35,832 bases of DNA from DASPFV01 sp035620975. Lineage in GTDB: Bacteria > Acidobacteriota > Vicinamibacteria > Vicinamibacterales > 2-12-FULL-66-21. Below the pieces are notes generated by a model. It saw only the letters and a list, made by a program, of their open reading frames with translations. It was not told where the DNA came from and searched no databases. Positions 24,235 to 31,482 of the stretch are shown piece after piece (the first letter of the stretch is position 1; each line of letters starts with the position of its first letter). The position numbers and the translations under genes are program-made. Location of the stretch: assembly GCA_035620975.1 (NCBI GenBank), contig DASPFV010000024.1, forward strand, positions 1-35,832, in the 5' to 3' direction.

Positions 24235-26055
24235 TCAGCCTGCCTTGACCTGGGTTTCCAGGGTAATCAGCAGCCGGCTGCCGCTGTCGGTTGACGTCAG
24301 CACGAGGTCGCCCAGGAGGCCCGCCACGCGCTCCTTCATCGACCAGGGGCCCTGGTTCAGGCGCTCCAGCGTCCGGAGGTCGTACGTGCCCTGGAACGGG
24401 AACCCCCGGCCATCGTCGGCAATATCCAGCTCGAGCACGCTTCCCGAAGCCGAGACCTTGACTGTGATGAACGAGGCGTCGGCGTGCCGGGCGGCATTGA
24501 GGACTCCCTCGCGGACGATGCGGAACACCTCGTCGGCGAATTCGTCCCGCCATTGATCCGCTGGCGCATCGAGTTGATATCTGAGCTTGACGTTCCACTG
24601 CCGCTCGATTCGCTTGCCGAGGTTCCGCAGCCGCTCCTCGAGTCCGGATGCCGTCCGCTCGCTCGCCATCACCAGATTGGGGCGCAGGCGCCGGATCACC
24701 GTCCGCAGCTCGAGCTCGCCCTGCTCGATCTGTGTCTGAATCTCGTCGAGCTTGCGCGTGGCCCTCTCGCGATCACGATCGACGAGACGGCGGGCAACCA
24801 TCAGTTGGAGACCGGTGCCGGCGAGCGACTGCAGGAGGCTGTCATGGAGATCGCTGGCGAGCCTCACGCGTTCGCGAAGCGCAGCGGCCTGCCGGATGTC
24901 CTGGACCATGTAGAGACCGTCGAGACGGGACGCCGCGAGTCGAGCGACGAGCGCGCCCACGGTCAGCTCGTCGATCTCCATGTGCCGCTTGTCGAGGGAG
25001 AAGAGCCGTCCGTGAGTCAGCTCGCCTTCGAGCGGCCACGACTGCACGGCGGTGACGTCGAAGCGCGCCCGCAACGCCTCGGTGACCGGCCGACACTCGC
25101 ACTGACGGAACCCGGTCGAGATGCGGTATACGACGCGGCGGTCGCGGGCGGCGTCGACAGCCTGGAAACTGGCCCGTTCGAGTCGCGGGACGACGAGGGA
25201 CGCGTAGGTGCCCTCCGGCTCCTGGCTCCACCCGACGGCTCCCGTGCTGGACGTCCACGCCAGGTTGACGTGCCGGTCGCCCGGTTCCTCCCAGACGAGC
25301 AGCACTCTCGGCGTGTCGAGGATCTGCGCGCACTGCGAGAGGACTTCTTTCACGACTTCCAGCCGATCCTCGGGAATCCGGCGCGGCCAGGCGGACAGGT
25401 GTGCGATCTCCCGGTGGAAGCGGTTCTGGTACGCGCCGAAATACCCGAGCAGCCCCGCCAGAATCGCCAGTTGCGTGCAGCGACTGGGAAGCGTGTCGAA
25501 CAGGGCCGGCGAGGCGTCGAAGCGCGCGATCAGGACCCAGGTCAGCAGAGAAAGCGTGGCGATCCCGAGCGCGCCCGTGACGAGCGCTCCCCACATCTGC
25601 CAACGCCAGGTTCCGCCAATCAGCAGGAACACGAACGAGATGAAAAAGGAATTCGGTGTTCCCTCCGTGATCGTCGTCAGCCAGGAACACGCGAGAAGAT
25701 CGAACAGGTGGAGCGCGGGTGCCCAGCCCCTCGCGAACCCGACGGGGCGCCAGACGAGCGCCAGCACGGCCAGGCTGTAGCCGAGATACATGACGAGCGA
25801 CAACACGATCGTCGGGTTGCGGGCCGGGAGCTGGGCGGGGATCAACCAGGCCAGCAGCGCGCCGGCCACGAACAGCAAGCGCCCGGCGGCCTGCAGCCAT
25901 TCGAGCCGCTCGCGGGGAGGCTGCCCTGCGGCAACGGGAATGGTCGCGCGGCCCTGCGGGGACTCGACTGGCTCTTTCCGGGCTTCGTGTCCAGCCAGAT
26001 TGGACAGCGAAACACCGGCAGTTCCCGCGGAAAGCGGCGAGGCGTGACCTGCCAT
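24235..26055 (-). CDS. NarX-like sensor histidine kinase (HisKA_3) with GAF-like region
   Basis: A 606-residue membrane sensor. Hydrophobic segments lie at about 56-75, 82-103, 115-130, 136-150, 156-178 and 190-208, forming an integral-membrane N-terminus with short loops, so the signal is probably membrane-borne. A GAF-like cytosolic domain follows (about 225-390, ILDTPRVLLVWEEPGD). The HisKA_3 dimerisation helix has phospho-acceptor H404 in SDLHDSLLQSLAG. The ATPase domain shows EGVLNAARHADA (N-box), DIADDGRGF (G1) and MKERVAGLLGD. It forms an operon with the response regulator. A small basic frame sits 77 bases upstream. The Shine-Dalgarno sequence before ATG 26055 is weak. Confidence 0.93.
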   Translation of the reverse strand: MAGHASPLSAGTAGVSLSNLAGHEARKEPVESPQGRATIPVAAGQPPRERLEWLQAAGRLLFVAGALLAWLIPAQLPARNPTIVLSLVMYLGYSLAVLALVWRPVGFARGWAPALHLFDLLACSWLTTITEGTPNSFFISFVFLLIGGTWRWQMWGALVTGALGIATLSLLTWVLIARFDASPALFDTLPSRCTQLAILAGLLGYFGAYQNRFHREIAHLSAWPRRIPEDRLEVVKEVLSQCAQILDTPRVLLVWEEPGDRHVNLAWTSSTGAVGWSQEPEGTYASLVVPRLERASFQAVDAARDRRVVYRISTGFRQCECRPVTEALRARFDVTAVQSWPLEGELTHGRLFSLDKRHMEIDELTVGALVARLAASRLDGLYMVQDIRQAAALRERVRLASDLHDSLLQSLAGTGLQLMVARRLVDRDRERATRKLDEIQTQIEQGELELRTVIRRLRPNLVMASERTASGLEERLRNLGKRIERQWNVKLRYQLDAPADQWRDEFADEVFRIVREGVLNAARHADASFITVKVSASGSVLELDIADDGRGFPFQGTYDLRTLERLNQGPWSMKERVAGLLGDLVLTSTDSGSRLLITLETQVKAG

Positions 26056-26132
26056 CAGCGTGTCGTCCTGGGCAGTAGGCCGTCGGGAGAGGTCCGGGTG
26101 ATCACGACGAACGATCTCGGAGGGGGCACCGG

Positions 26133-26315
26133 TTACCGTGAGCCGCCGACGCGCTTGTGTCTGGCGTTATACCAGTCGAGCGCCCGCCGGCCGCCGCGGA
26201 AACCGCGTCGTCGATCCGGGAGCTGCCGCCGATCGGCTTGAAGAACGACGGTGACCGTCGGCGACGGTTGCTGTTGAGGAACCGGCGAGAGGGTGAGGGA
26301 TTTGGTTGTGTTCAT
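26133..26315 (-). CDS. Small basic hypothetical protein
   Basis: A 60-residue frame starting MNTTKSLTLSPVPQQ and ending in a strongly basic tail (DRRQLPDRRRGFRGGRRALDWYNARHKRVGGSR). The PDRRR-GGRR pattern occurs in short uncharacterised proteins of this phylum. It has no signal peptide or membrane segment. It lies upstream of the sensor kinase on the same strand. There is no convincing Shine-Dalgarno sequence; a TAGTAA hexamer a few bases before the ATG again allows a leaderless start. No function can be assigned. Confidence 0.45.
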   Translation of the reverse strand: MNTTKSLTLSPVPQQQPSPTVTVVLQADRRQLPDRRRGFRGGRRALDWYNARHKRVGGSR

Positions 26316-26546
26316 GCGATTACTACCCATCCGATATACGGCTGACGCGATATAGGCCGGCGTCGGTGTAGGCACAAACCATGCGCGCCGTAAGTGATTG
26401 AAGAATCGTCGGGGCCCCTCACAAGTCATGCGATTCGCAGCCTCTTGTCTCCGATTTGAGTGCTCACGGTGGCACAGTTTGACTCAGCCGAGTCGGACCG
26501 GAACGGTCGACGAAGCCAGGCCGGGATGTGGGGAACCCGTCAGGAT

Positions 26547-26645
26547 GAGAATGCGCGCGAGGACGTCGATGGCCGTCCCGCAGGACGGGAGATCGGCGCC
26601 CGCTACGTGCTCGAAGGCCGCGTCGGACAGGCCGGCTCTGGCTCG
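26547..26645 (+). pseudogene. Relic of a TolB-like (cyclase/TPR-associated) domain
   Basis: The frame gives AREDVDGRPAGREIGARYVLEGRVGQAGS, which matches the VxxVGRELGxRYVLEGSVRxAGxR motif of TolB-like domains in class III cyclase and TPR proteins. Neither the preceding nor the following parts of that domain can be found. The rest of the 26316-26799 gap holds only the promoter noted next and a short GACTC-AGCC-GAGTC palindrome (26481-26494). Confidence 0.5.
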
Positions 26646-26734
26646 CTCACTTGTCGGAACGCACGTGGCGCCCGCGGCCCACGGCCCGGCGGTATCGGGC
26701 TGGCGTCGCGTAGGAGCGGCTCCGGTCGCGCGAC

Positions 26735-26740
26735 TATAAT
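26735..26740 (+). promoter_or_regulatory. Consensus -10 of the plus-strand permease
   Basis: A perfect TATAAT lies 60 bases upstream of the permease ATG. The -35 position has no good match, so an activator or another sigma factor may be involved. The leader would be about 53 bases. Confidence 0.5.
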
Positions 26741-26799
26741 GTCGAGCTTCAGTTTCTCGTTCCGGAACCGCGCACGTCTGCTGGAAGGCACAACCACAC

Positions 26800-29298
26800 A
26801 TGCTCGGCGATGTCGTTCGCGACTTCAAATACGCGATTCGCTCGTTCGTCCGAAGACCGCTGTTCACGGCGGTGATCGTCCTCACGCTGGCGGTCGGCAT
26901 CGGCAGCAACGTGGCGATGTTCAGCGTGGCGAACGCCGTTCTGCTTCGAGCGCTGCCGTACGATCATCCCGAGGAGCTGGCGCTCGTGTGGACGCGCCTG
27001 CAGGCGACCAATGTCGAGCGCTCGCTCGTCTCCGGACCCGATTTCGCGGACTACCAGACCCAGACCACGCGGTTCGAGGGCTTCGCCGGGGCAGTGGCCG
27101 TGGCCGGCACGCTCACAGGCGACGGCCAGGCCGAGCGCATCGTCAACGGCTACACGACGTGGAACCTGTTCGAGCTGCTCGGCGTCCGGCCGCTCCTCGG
27201 TCGGAGCTTCCGAAAGGAAGACGCCATTACGATCGATCCCAAGCAGTTCGCGAACCCCAATCCCGACCTGCCGCCGGGCACGGTGATGTTGAGCTACGGC
27301 TTGTGGCAGCGGCGGTTCGGCGGCGATCCGAAGGTGATCGGCCGCACGATTCAAATGGATGGCTGGGGCTCGGTCGTGGTGGGCGTCCTGCCGCCGACGT
27401 TCCGGATCTATCTGCCGGCGGACGCGGCGATGCCTACGAACGTCGATGCCTGGAACGTGCTGCCGACCAACATCTCCGAGTTCGAACGGGAGGCAGCCAT
27501 CCTGACGGTGGTCACGCGGCTGCGTGACGGCGTCACGCTGGAGCAGGCGCAGCAGGAGATGGACGCGATCGCCACGCGGCTGCGCGAGGTCCACCAGTTC
27601 CACAAGACTCAGAACCTGCACATCAGGGTGAACGGGATGCACCGTGACGTCGTGAACCACGCGCGGCCCGCCCTGCTCGCCCTCCTTGGAGCCGTCGGAT
27701 TCGTGCTCCTCATCGCGTGCGCCAACATCGCGAACCTGCTGCTCGTCAGGGCGACCGAGCGTGGACGCGAGATCGCGGTGCGGGCGGCGGTCGGCAGCGG
27801 CCGCGGCCGCATCGTCGCGCAGATGCTGGTCGAGAGCGCCGTGCTCTCCTTTGCGGGCGCCGTGCTCGGCGTGCTGCTGGCGTGGCAGTGCATCAGGCTC
27901 ATCACGGCACTCAGTCCCGGCAACCTGCCGCGTATCGAAGGTGCGGCCATCGACCTTGCCGCGCTTCTCTACACCGCGGGAGCGGCGTCGGTCGCCGCGA
28001 TCCTGTTCGGGCTCGCCCCGGCGCTGCGAGCGGTCGCGGGTAACCTGGCTGACGCGCTGCGCGACCGGGGAAGCGACACCGGCGGCGTGCGCGGCAACAA
28101 GCTGCGCAGCGCCCTCGTCGTGCTGGAGGTCGCGCTGTCGCTCGTGCTCCTGATCGGCGCCGGGTTGATGGTCCGCAGCTTCGTCCAGATCCAGCGGGTG
28201 GACCCCGGGTTCGACGCCCGGAACGTCGTCACGTTCAATGCGCCCGTGAAGATGCTCAAGTACATCACCTCGGCGTCGCGGGCGAACTTCGCCAACGAGC
28301 TGGCCGATCGGCTCCGGGCCATCCCGGGCGTCGAGCGTGTGGGCGGCGTCACGCCGCTGCCGCTCGCGGGCGGCGAGCAGTACTCGGTCGGGTCGTACGG
28401 CCGCGTCGGCGGCCCAGACGACGTCTATCGGGCCAACAAGGCCGACTACAAGGCCGTGCTGCCGGGGTACTTCGAGGCCATGGGGATCACGCTGCTGTCG
28501 GGCCGCACCTTCGAGCGTCTGGACAATCGGGACGAAGCGCTCGACGTGGCGATCATCGATCGCAAGCTTGCGAAGCGCGTCTTCGGCCAAGAGGATCCCC
28601 TCGGCGCCGACCTCCTCGTCGACCACTTCAACGAGAAGACGTTCGCGCTCGAGCGGCTCCCCGTACGGATCGTCGGCGTCGTCGACAACGTGCGGTCGGC
28701 ATCGCTGGCCGCGGAGGGCCGCGAGACGGTCTACCTCCCGTACGTCTTCAACTCGTTCCTGCCGCTGACCTACGTCGTGCGCACAGCGGCGGATCCGGCG
28801 AGCCTGATCGCGCGCATCCGCGCCGAAGCGTCGGCGATGGACCCTGACGTGCCGATCGCCGAACTGGCAACGCTCGCCTCGTACGTCTCGAACGCCATGT
28901 CGCAGACGCGGTTCCTGCTGGCGCTCATCGGCGCGTTCGCCGCCCTGGCGCTGGCCCTGGCGTCGCTCGGCCTCTACGGCGTGATCACGTATTCGGCGAA
29001 GCAGCGGACGCGTGAGATTGGCGTGCGTGTCGCCCTCGGTGCGAGCGAGCGCGATATCGTGGGGCTGATTCTCGGACAGGGCCTGGCCGTGTCGCTCGCC
29101 GGTATCGGGCTCGGCCTCGCTGGCGCGATCGCCCTGAGCCGCGTCGTGAGCTCCTTCCTCGTGGGCGTGAGCGCCACCGATCCGATCACGTTCGCGGGAG
29201 TACCGACCCTCCTGCTCGCCGTTGCCATCGTCGCGTCGTTCGTCCCGGCGCGGCGGGCGGGCCGTGTGGATCCGGTCGACGCGCTGCGGGACCGCTGA
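26800..29298 (+). CDS. Orphan ABC-type permease (ADOP), the only plus-strand copy
   Basis: 832 residues without a prefix domain: VRDFKYAIRSFVRRPLF, then TM1 (VIVLTLAVGIGSNVAMFSVANAVLLRALP). First core: LLIACANIANLLLVRATERGREIAVRAAVGSGRGRIVAQML. Second core: QRTREIGVRVALGASERDIVGLIL. It ends VDPVDALRDR. The periplasmic loops contain LSYGLWQRRFGGDPKVIGRTI. GGAAGG lies upstream of the ATG at slightly long spacing. There is no regulator or ATPase gene beside it. Its better-preserved context (own promoter, following hairpin) suggests an independent unit rather than part of the minus-strand cluster. Confidence 0.93.
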   Translation: MLGDVVRDFKYAIRSFVRRPLFTAVIVLTLAVGIGSNVAMFSVANAVLLRALPYDHPEELALVWTRLQATNVERSLVSGPDFADYQTQTTRFEGFAGAVAVAGTLTGDGQAERIVNGYTTWNLFELLGVRPLLGRSFRKEDAITIDPKQFANPNPDLPPGTVMLSYGLWQRRFGGDPKVIGRTIQMDGWGSVVVGVLPPTFRIYLPADAAMPTNVDAWNVLPTNISEFEREAAILTVVTRLRDGVTLEQAQQEMDAIATRLREVHQFHKTQNLHIRVNGMHRDVVNHARPALLALLGAVGFVLLIACANIANLLLVRATERGREIAVRAAVGSGRGRIVAQMLVESAVLSFAGAVLGVLLAWQCIRLITALSPGNLPRIEGAAIDLAALLYTAGAASVAAILFGLAPALRAVAGNLADALRDRGSDTGGVRGNKLRSALVVLEVALSLVLLIGAGLMVRSFVQIQRVDPGFDARNVVTFNAPVKMLKYITSASRANFANELADRLRAIPGVERVGGVTPLPLAGGEQYSVGSYGRVGGPDDVYRANKADYKAVLPGYFEAMGITLLSGRTFERLDNRDEALDVAIIDRKLAKRVFGQEDPLGADLLVDHFNEKTFALERLPVRIVGVVDNVRSASLAAEGRETVYLPYVFNSFLPLTYVVRTAADPASLIARIRAEASAMDPDVPIAELATLASYVSNAMSQTRFLLALIGAFAALALALASLGLYGVITYSAKQRTREIGVRVALGASERDIVGLILGQGLAVSLAGIGLGLAGAIALSRVVSSFLVGVSATDPITFAGVPTLLLAVAIVASFVPARRAGRVDPVDALRDR

Positions 29299-29315
29299 TC
29301 GTCTCAGGGTCGGCC

Positions 29316-29355
29316 GGCGCCCCACGTGCGCCTCCCGCCTTGCGGGGCGGGCGCC
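29316..29355 (+). terminator. GC-rich hairpin after the permease
   Basis: GGCGCCC (29316-29322) pairs with GGGCGCC (29349-29355). A competing inner stem is CCCGCC (29334-29339) with GGCGGG. It starts 18 bases after the permease stop and has no T-tract. Confidence 0.5.
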
Positions 29356-29520
29356 TCGCCACCCTCGGTGCCTCACCGTAATTTACGAAAGGCTGGACTT
29401 AGTCAGGTATGACAAGTGTCAACTTCCGGCGCGCGTGATCATCTGAATGGCGAACGTCGTCGCCCATCAGCGGAGGCCCATCCGGAATCTGACCCGACGC
29501 AAGCAGGCGTATCATCTGGC

Positions 29521-31476
29521 ATGCGCCTGAGCATTCCATCCGTGCTGGCGGCTCTGCTGCTCCTGTCGCCGCCTTCCGTGGACGCCCAGGACAGCACCGA
29601 GGCGGGTCGATTCGTCGTCGAGCATCCCACGCTCTTGAACCTGGGGTTCGAATGGGCCATTCGGGGGGACGCGAACCGCAACGCCTCGGTCGATGTCGAG
29701 TTTCGCGCTGCAGGCGAGAGCGCCTGGCGGCGGGGGCTTCCACTCGTACGCATCGGCGGTGAGCGGGTGTTCCGCGCCCGCGAGCACCTCGAGTACGTCG
29801 TCCCCGACGGCTTCGCGGGCAGCATCCTCAATCTGCAGCCCGGGACCGAGTACGAGTGCCGGTTCGAGCTCAGGGATCCGGACGGAGTGAGCGGTGAGGC
29901 GCGGCAGACCGTGCGCGTCAGAACGCGCGCCGAGCCGCAGCGATACGCGGGCGGGCGGACGTTGCACGTGTATCCGCCGGACTATAAGGGACCGCGTGAG
30001 GACCCCAGCTTCACCAGCGTCCTGCAGGCGTACTACGGTGCCGGACTCGGCGATTGGAATGTCGTCTGGGAACGTCCGGCGCAGCCCGGCGACACCATTC
30101 TGGTGCATGTCGGCCTCTACAAGCCGGACCGGCTGAACTACGTGGATCCACAGATGGCGCCGTTCGACGGCGCGATGACGCTCACGCTGGATGGCACGCC
30201 CGAACGCCCGATCACCATCGCGGCGGCGGGCGATGGCGAAGTCATCTTCGACGGCGCCGGAAACCATCAGCTGTTCAACATGATGGGGTCGACGTATCAC
30301 CTCATCGAAGGGCTGACGTTCAGGAACACCGATGTCGCGATCCTGGCCGGACAGAAGGGCGTCGCCGGCGCAGTCGGATTGAGCGTGAAGAACTGCCGGT
30401 TCGAGAACGTCGGGTTCGGGGTCTGGACGGAATACGCGGGCTCGAGCGACTTCTACATCGCGGACAACCTGTTCATCGGCCGCGGCGATCGCTTCCGGCT
30501 GATTGGCTGGACCGGCCCGCTATGGGCGAGCGCGGGCCCGTATGGCTCCCACGAGATGACCAGCTACTACGCGATCAAGGTCTACGGCCCGGGCCATGTC
30601 ATTGCGCACAACGCCATCGCGTACTTTCACGACGGCATCGGGATCTCGACCTACGGGACTCCCGAAGCGGACCCCGAGCGGCGAGCCTCGTCGATCGACA
30701 TCTACGGCAACGACATCCACATGTCGGGCGACGATTTCATCGAGGCCGACGGCGGTGTGCACAACATCCGTGTCTTCGGCAACAGGGGCATCAACGCCGC
30801 ACACGGCGGCTACAGTGCGCAGCCGGTGTTCGGCGGCCCCGCCTACTTCGTCCGCAATATTTCGTATCACGTGCCGAGCGGCGTGGCCTTCAAGTTCTCG
30901 GCAAAACCCGCGGGACTCTTCGTGTATCACAACACCATCATCGGCGAGCAGACCGCGCGCGATCCCTCGTCGAACGTGCACTTCCGCAACAACCTGTTTC
31001 TCGGACGGGATACGCCGGGCCGCGGGATCATGACATGGGCCAACGCCACCGCGGCGCACAGTTCCGACTTCAACGGCTACCGTCCCAACGCCGGGGTGGA
31101 CGCGCAGTATGCGTGGCTCGCCCCCTCCGGGGCGGCCGCGATCTACGAGCCGAAGCCGGAGCAGTGGAAGACCTTCCGCTCTCTCGTCGACCTGCGCGCC
31201 GCGACCGGCAGCGAGGCGCACGGTGTCGAAGTCGACTACGACGTCTTCGAGCGGGTCCGGCCCCCCGACCCCGCGCGGCGGCACGCGGTATATCACGCCG
31301 TCGATCTCGACTTCCGCTTGAAGCCGGGAAGCCGGGCGATCGACGCCGGCGCGATCATCCCCACGGTCAACGAGGCATTCACCGGACGCGCGCCGGATCT
31401 GGGCGCGATCGAGTCAGGGACGCCGCCTCCGCGCTACGGCCCGCGATGGCTCGACTGGCAGCCGTTCTATCGCTGA
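29521..31476 (+). CDS. Secreted right-handed parallel beta-helix protein
   Basis: 651 residues from ATG 29521. The signal peptide (MRLSIPSVLAALLLLSPPSVDA) fixes this start over longer in-frame options. An N-terminal fibronectin-III-like domain (about 30-140; LNLGFEWAIRGD, LQPGTEYECRFEL) is followed by a parallel beta-helix (about 150-560) with typical rungs: HLIEGLTFRNTDVAI, VKNCRFENVGFGV, YIADNLFIGRGD, NDIHMSGDDFIEADGG, FRNNLFLG. It ends in a region with DFRLKPGSRAIDAG and APDLGAIE, usual in extracellular beta-helix enzymes. The fold is shared by polysaccharide lyases, pectinases and epimerases; no catalytic set can be assigned. First gene of a three-gene operon, six bases before the next start. 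Confidence 0.85.
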   Translation: MRLSIPSVLAALLLLSPPSVDAQDSTEAGRFVVEHPTLLNLGFEWAIRGDANRNASVDVEFRAAGESAWRRGLPLVRIGGERVFRAREHLEYVVPDGFAGSILNLQPGTEYECRFELRDPDGVSGEARQTVRVRTRAEPQRYAGGRTLHVYPPDYKGPREDPSFTSVLQAYYGAGLGDWNVVWERPAQPGDTILVHVGLYKPDRLNYVDPQMAPFDGAMTLTLDGTPERPITIAAAGDGEVIFDGAGNHQLFNMMGSTYHLIEGLTFRNTDVAILAGQKGVAGAVGLSVKNCRFENVGFGVWTEYAGSSDFYIADNLFIGRGDRFRLIGWTGPLWASAGPYGSHEMTSYYAIKVYGPGHVIAHNAIAYFHDGIGISTYGTPEADPERRASSIDIYGNDIHMSGDDFIEADGGVHNIRVFGNRGINAAHGGYSAQPVFGGPAYFVRNISYHVPSGVAFKFSAKPAGLFVYHNTIIGEQTARDPSSNVHFRNNLFLGRDTPGRGIMTWANATAAHSSDFNGYRPNAGVDAQYAWLAPSGAAAIYEPKPEQWKTFRSLVDLRAATGSEAHGVEVDYDVFERVRPPDPARRHAVYHAVDLDFRLKPGSRAIDAGAIIPTVNEAFTGRAPDLGAIESGTPPPRYGPRWLDWQPFYR

Positions 31477-31482
31477 CGATCG

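Noticed and set aside
26749..29376. An 875-codon open frame on the strand opposite the plus-strand permease
   Set aside because: Its composition is extreme (Arg, Asp, His), it has no domain signature, and the opposite strand encodes a clear permease. It is a codon-position artefact.
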